A model generated the notes under the pieces. It was not told the origin of the DNA and did no database searches. It saw only the letters and a program-made list of their open reading frames with translations. From NCBI GenBank assembly GCA_023448955.1, contig JAEXJU010000119.1, forward strand, positions 1-8,231: a stretch of DNA of 8,231 nt, read 5' to 3'. This DNA comes from Bacteroidota bacterium (GTDB lineage Bacteria; Bacteroidota; Bacteroidia; Flavobacteriales; Weeksellaceae). The position numbers were made by a program, and so were the translations under genes. Positions 5,903 through 8,231 of this stretch are shown piece after piece. Position 1 is the first letter of the stretch, and every line of letters starts with the position of its first letter.

Positions 5903-5938
5903 AAAACATCGAATTGAATCAAAAACCTTTGTGAACTT
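5889..5938. repeat. Imperfect direct repeat CCTTTrYGAACTT in the purK leader
   Basis: CCTTTACGAACTT (5889-5901) and CCTTTGTGAACTT (5926-5938) match at 11 of 13 positions, 37 nt apart. The second copy runs into another ACTTTGTG, so CTTTGTG itself occurs twice within 16 nt. This is non-coding and sits between the NTF2-like gene and purK. Confidence 0.5.
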
Positions 5939-5963
5939 TGTGTTCAAAAAAATAAATCAAAAA

Positions 5964-5980
5964 ATAAAAAAGTAAAAGCA
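5964..5980 (+). repeat. 17-bp direct repeat, copy 1 (purK start)
   Basis: ATAAAAAAGTAAAAGCA is present here and again, identical in all 17 bases, at 7086-7102. This copy ends on the A of the purK start codon. The stretch is A-rich, which is also the usual flavobacterial translation-start context, so it probably contributes to ribosome recruitment. Confidence 0.8.
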
Positions 5981-7089
5981 TGAAAATCGGAATTCTAGGC
6001 GGTGGACAATTGGGAAGAATGTTCATTCAGGAAGCATTGAAATATGATGATGAATTTTATGTTTTGGATCCCAATCCGGATTGTTCCTGCGCACATATTT
6101 CTCGTTTCACCAGAGGAGATTTTAATGATTATGAAACTGTTCTGGAATTTGGGAAAGATAAGGATGTTGTCACAATTGAAATAGAACACGTTAATGCTGA
6201 TGCGCTGGAAGAGTTGGAGAACCAGGGTGTAAAAGTAGTTCCGAATTCTAAAATCATCAAAATCATTCAGCAAAAAATTCTTCAGAAACAATTTTATGAA
6301 GACAACAGAATTCCATCACCTGAATTCGAGATAATGGATGCCAGCGAGGACGAAATTAAAATACAATTACCTTTTGTTCAAAAACTAAATACTGGCGGCT
6401 ATGACGGAAAAGGTGTTCAGCTTCTAAACACAACCCAAGATTGGAGAAACCTTTGGACACAGGAATCGGTATTGGAACATCTCGTTGATATTGATAAAGA
6501 ATTGTCTGTAATTGTTGCTAAAAATGAGAATGGCGAAATCAAAACATTTCCCGTGACCGAAATGGTTGCAGATCCTAAACTCAATCTTCTGGATTTTAAT
6601 ATTTGCCCGGCTGATATTTCTGCTGAAACTCAAAAACAGATCGATACTATTGCCGGTCAGTTTATCAGGAGCGCAGATTCTGCGGGGCTTTTTGCCATAG
6701 AGTTATTTCTGGATAAAAACGGGAAAGTCTGGGTAAACGAAACTGCGCCAAGACTTCATAATTCCGGACATCAGTCTCAGGAAGGCAACGCAAATTCTCA
6801 GTTTGAGCAATTTTACAGAGTTGTGACCAATCAACCTTTAGCTGATACGGATAATTTCGGATTTTCCGGTATGCTGAATCTTGTCGGAGAAGAAAATTAT
6901 TCAGGACAAGTGAAATATGAAGGACTGGAAGAAGTTCTGAAACTTCCAAAAACCTACGTTCATCTCTATGGAAAAAAGGAAACCAAGCCCGGAAGAAAAA
7001 TGGGACACATTAATGTTCTCGCAGATTCCAGAGAAGAGCTTATGGAGAAACTGATCTTTATAAAATCGCTGGTAAGAGTTATTGCATAA
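5980..7089 (+). CDS. purK: N5-carboxyaminoimidazole ribonucleotide synthase (PurK)
   Basis: This cytosolic ATP-grasp enzyme converts aminoimidazole ribonucleotide, bicarbonate and ATP to N5-CAIR in purine synthesis; PurE normally uses the product. At 369 residues it is slightly longer than the roughly 355-residue E. coli enzyme. Visible motifs, in order: the N-terminal GILGGGQLGRM loop (4-14), VVTIEIEHV (63-71), the ATP-grasp glycine loop TGGYDGKG (138-145), metal ligand region AIELF (239-243), and the NETAPRLHNSGH signature (253-264), followed by the C-terminal domain with GRKMGHIN (338-345). PRLHNSGH places it in PurK rather than PurT or biotin carboxylase. The ATG is fixed by the conserved MKIGILGGGQ start. 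No purE is found next to it in this window: upstream is an unrelated exported protein, and downstream a terminator and a convergent gene. A 17-bp direct repeat brackets the gene. Confidence 0.97.
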   Translation: MKIGILGGGQLGRMFIQEALKYDDEFYVLDPNPDCSCAHISRFTRGDFNDYETVLEFGKDKDVVTIEIEHVNADALEELENQGVKVVPNSKIIKIIQQKILQKQFYEDNRIPSPEFEIMDASEDEIKIQLPFVQKLNTGGYDGKGVQLLNTTQDWRNLWTQESVLEHLVDIDKELSVIVAKNENGEIKTFPVTEMVADPKLNLLDFNICPADISAETQKQIDTIAGQFIRSADSAGLFAIELFLDKNGKVWVNETAPRLHNSGHQSQEGNANSQFEQFYRVVTNQPLADTDNFGFSGMLNLVGEENYSGQVKYEGLEEVLKLPKTYVHLYGKKETKPGRKMGHINVLADSREELMEKLIFIKSLVRVIA

Positions 7090-7102
7090 AAAAGTAAAAG
7101 CA
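7086..7102 (+). repeat. 17-bp direct repeat, copy 2 (purK stop)
   Basis: This is a perfect copy of the 5964-5980 sequence. It contains the purK TAA stop (7087-7089), and its right end forms part of the left arm of the downstream terminator hairpin. Confidence 0.8.
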
Positions 7103-7125
7103 AGGTTTTTTGACCTTGCTTTTTT
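7096..7125. terminator. Rho-independent terminator, probably bidirectional
   Basis: AAAAGCAAGGT (7096-7106) pairs perfectly with ACCTTGCTTTT (7113-7123) around a 6-nt T-rich loop, with T's continuing to 7125. It lies 6 nt after the purK stop and 17 nt after the end of the convergent lipoprotein gene. The A's on its left side become a T-rich tail when read leftward, so it can end both transcripts. Confidence 0.85.
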
Positions 7126-7142
7126 GTATTTAAAAATGAAAA

Positions 7143-7643
7143 TTATTTTGCTTTCAATTTATCTAGAGTATTGTTGTAAGCTTCTTTAGTCTCATCTGCT
7201 GCTTTCTTGCTGGCTGCTTTTGCATCCTGAGTTGTTTTATTGATGGCCTCTTTGGTATCCTGCGCTGCATCTTTCATATCTTGTTTGGCATTTTCAGCGG
7301 CAACTTTTGTTTTGTCAACTGCCTGATCCATGCCTTCTTTAACATCCTGGGCTGCATTTCCCATTGCTGCTTTTGTATTTTCCCAGGCCATATTGGCGTC
7401 TGCCAAAGCTTTTCTTGCTGCAGCTTCGGCATCTTTATCACCTTTTTTGATAGCCGCGTCCAGGTCAGCCTGTGCTTTGTCTACAGCTGCTTTTGCATCG
7501 GTTTCTGATAATGTGGAGGTTTCTGTAGTAACTACAGCAACAGTGTCTTTGTTATCATCTGTGACAACAGTCTGTTCTTTTTTCGTGCAGGAAACTGTGA
7601 ATAGTAATGCAGCTGCAGAAGCTGTAAATAAGATTTTTTTCAT
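7143..7643 (-). CDS. Alanine/lysine-rich lipoprotein with LEA-like 11-residue repeats
   Basis: This 166-residue envelope protein has a lipoprotein-type signal: basic MKK, a hydrophobic stretch, and FTVSC with acylated Cys19 inferred. The -3 residue is Thr rather than Leu/Val, so the lipobox is slightly atypical. A Thr/Val-rich linker (23-46) follows, then a charged Ala/Lys/Asp/Glu helix. Residues 97-162 divide into six exact 11-residue units beginning AAQDVKEGMDQ, AVDKTKVAAEN, AKQDMKDAAQD, TKEAINKTTQD, AKAASKKAADE and TKEAYNNTLDK. This hendecad pattern resembles group 3 LEA proteins and apolipoprotein-like amphipathic helices. Residues 47-90 also look helical. No enzymatic motif is present. 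A stress-protective, membrane-surface or structural role is plausible but inferred. The gene lies 83 nt downstream of the transporter gene on the same strand, and I see no clear TAnnTTTG promoter in that gap. Confidence 0.88.
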   Translation of the reverse strand: MKKILFTASAAALLFTVSCTKKEQTVVTDDNKDTVAVVTTETSTLSETDAKAAVDKAQADLDAAIKKGDKDAEAAARKALADANMAWENTKAAMGNAAQDVKEGMDQAVDKTKVAAENAKQDMKDAAQDTKEAINKTTQDAKAASKKAADETKEAYNNTLDKLKAK

Positions 7644-7726
7644 TGTAAGATTTTTATTTTGTTAATAAATGTGTATTAAATATTAAGATAAATATATAAA
7701 ATTAAAGCAGATATGAAGAAATAATT

Positions 7727-8231
7727 TTATCGGTTAAGTTTTTTTTTCATCAGCCTGAACTTTATCATTCCTGGTTTATAATTGATAATAAATACACCAC
7801 TGATGATGCAGGCTGTCGCAATGATAAACTTGGCTGAAATGGTTTCGCCCAAAATCAGCCAGCTTAAAAAGATGCTGATAATTGTATTGACGTAAGACAA
7901 AATTGATACCTGTGTAGGAAGCAAGGTTTTTAACAGATAATGATAAGAGAAAAATGCAATCACAGAACCAAAAACGGCTAGATAAATGATGGCAATAATG
8001 CTTTTTACAGACCAGGCTGATACATCAATATGGTCTGAAAATGAAAATGCAAATATCAGCTGAACAATGCCCGCGAAAGCAAACTGATAGAAAAGATTCA
8101 GGAAAAGATTATGATTTTCCAGCTGGATTTTTTTTGTGTAAATTGTTCCCAATCCCCAACTCATTATTGCGATAATCAAAATTAACAGTCCTAACCTGTA
8201 GCTTGGATTCATCAGATCATCAAAACCATCC
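7727..8231 (-). CDS. EamA/DMT-family transporter, C-terminal half (runs off the window)
   Basis: This is an inner-membrane transporter of the drug/metabolite superfamily. The frame stays open from the ATG at 8212 to the window edge (upstream codons read DGFDDL), and the visible 167 codons hold only about five membrane segments, half of the usual ten. The segments (numbered from the Met at 8212) are near 7-25, 39-57, 71-92, 101-121 and 127-144. They match the second EamA repeat: YRLGLL-ILIIAIMSWGLGTIYTKK at its start, FGSVIAFFSYHYLLK, P-TQVSILSYVNTIISIFLSWLILGE and IISGVFIINY. The Met at 8212 is therefore internal, and the first repeat lies beyond the right edge. The protein ends in a basic, cytoplasmic tail (KFRLMKKKLNR). 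The substrate is not predictable from sequence; amino acids, nucleotides or other metabolites are common in the family. Confidence 0.93.
   Translation of the reverse strand, partial: DGFDDLMNPSYRLGLLILIIAIMSWGLGTIYTKKIQLENHNLFLNLFYQFAFAGIVQLIFAFSFSDHIDVSAWSVKSIIAIIYLAVFGSVIAFFSYHYLLKTLLPTQVSILSYVNTIISIFLSWLILGETISAKFIIATACIISGVFIINYKPGMIKFRLMKKKLNR

Noticed and set aside
7330..7665. Plus-strand frame opposite the lipoprotein gene
   Set aside because: It is the antisense of Ala/Lys-rich codons, giving a Ser/Ala/Phe-rich product without recognisable motifs; the minus-strand lipoprotein has a signal peptide and repeats.
7727..8212. A complete small five-helix EamA protein starting at 8212
   Set aside because: The frame continues to the window edge and the helices match the second half of a normal ten-helix transporter, so it is a cut gene rather than a short one.
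1..8231. Mobile island or defence system
   Set aside because: No integrase, transposase, tRNA attachment site, toxin-antitoxin, nuclease or CRISPR signature was found on either strand, and base composition looks even by eye.

Overview
The window looks like ordinary chromosome from a flavobacterium of the family Weeksellaceae (Chryseobacterium, Epilithonimonas or Elizabethkingia relatives). The evidence is AT-rich DNA, genes without Shine-Dalgarno sequences, a Bacteroidetes-type TAnnTTTG promoter motif, short lipoproteins and 'FFAQ'-type signal peptides, and a chromosomal GOB-like subclass B3 metallo-beta-lactamase. I see no rRNA, tRNA, CRISPR array, transposase, phage or defence gene. I found no convincing undescribed multi-gene system.

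Layout. Bases 1-3385 are read rightward: the 3' part of mevalonate diphosphate decarboxylase (mvaD, running off the left edge), a secreted B3 metallo-beta-lactamase, an unrecognised membrane protein, and a YaeR-like VOC/glyoxalase-fold protein. The last two are 5 nt apart and probably co-transcribed. Bases 3473-4689 are read leftward: a TSUP (TauE/SafE) permease followed by a small DUF1634 membrane protein, with stop and start overlapping as TAATG. Bases 4874-7089 are read rightward: a DUF1543 protein with an internal duplication, a small exported NTF2-like protein 5 nt downstream, then purK of purine synthesis. Bases 7143-8231 are read leftward: a lipoprotein with a LEA-like 11-residue repeat, and the C-terminal half of an EamA/DMT transporter that runs off the right edge. 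A strong, probably bidirectional terminator lies between purK and the lipoprotein gene.

How they work together. mvaD (isoprenoid precursors) and purK (IMP synthesis) are housekeeping genes. The permease/DUF1634 pair is the clearest functional unit. The other genes are small accessory or envelope genes with no visible shared pathway. The intergenic DNA is richer than the genes suggest: a palindromic element and a 12-bp direct repeat before the lactamase, 15-17-nt and 7-nt tandem repeats at 3392-3475, a 9-bp inverted repeat reaching the DUF1543 start codon, and a perfect 17-bp direct repeat bracketing purK from its start codon to its stop codon. These, the Gln-type zinc site of the lactamase and the two repeat-built proteins are the items most worth a second look.
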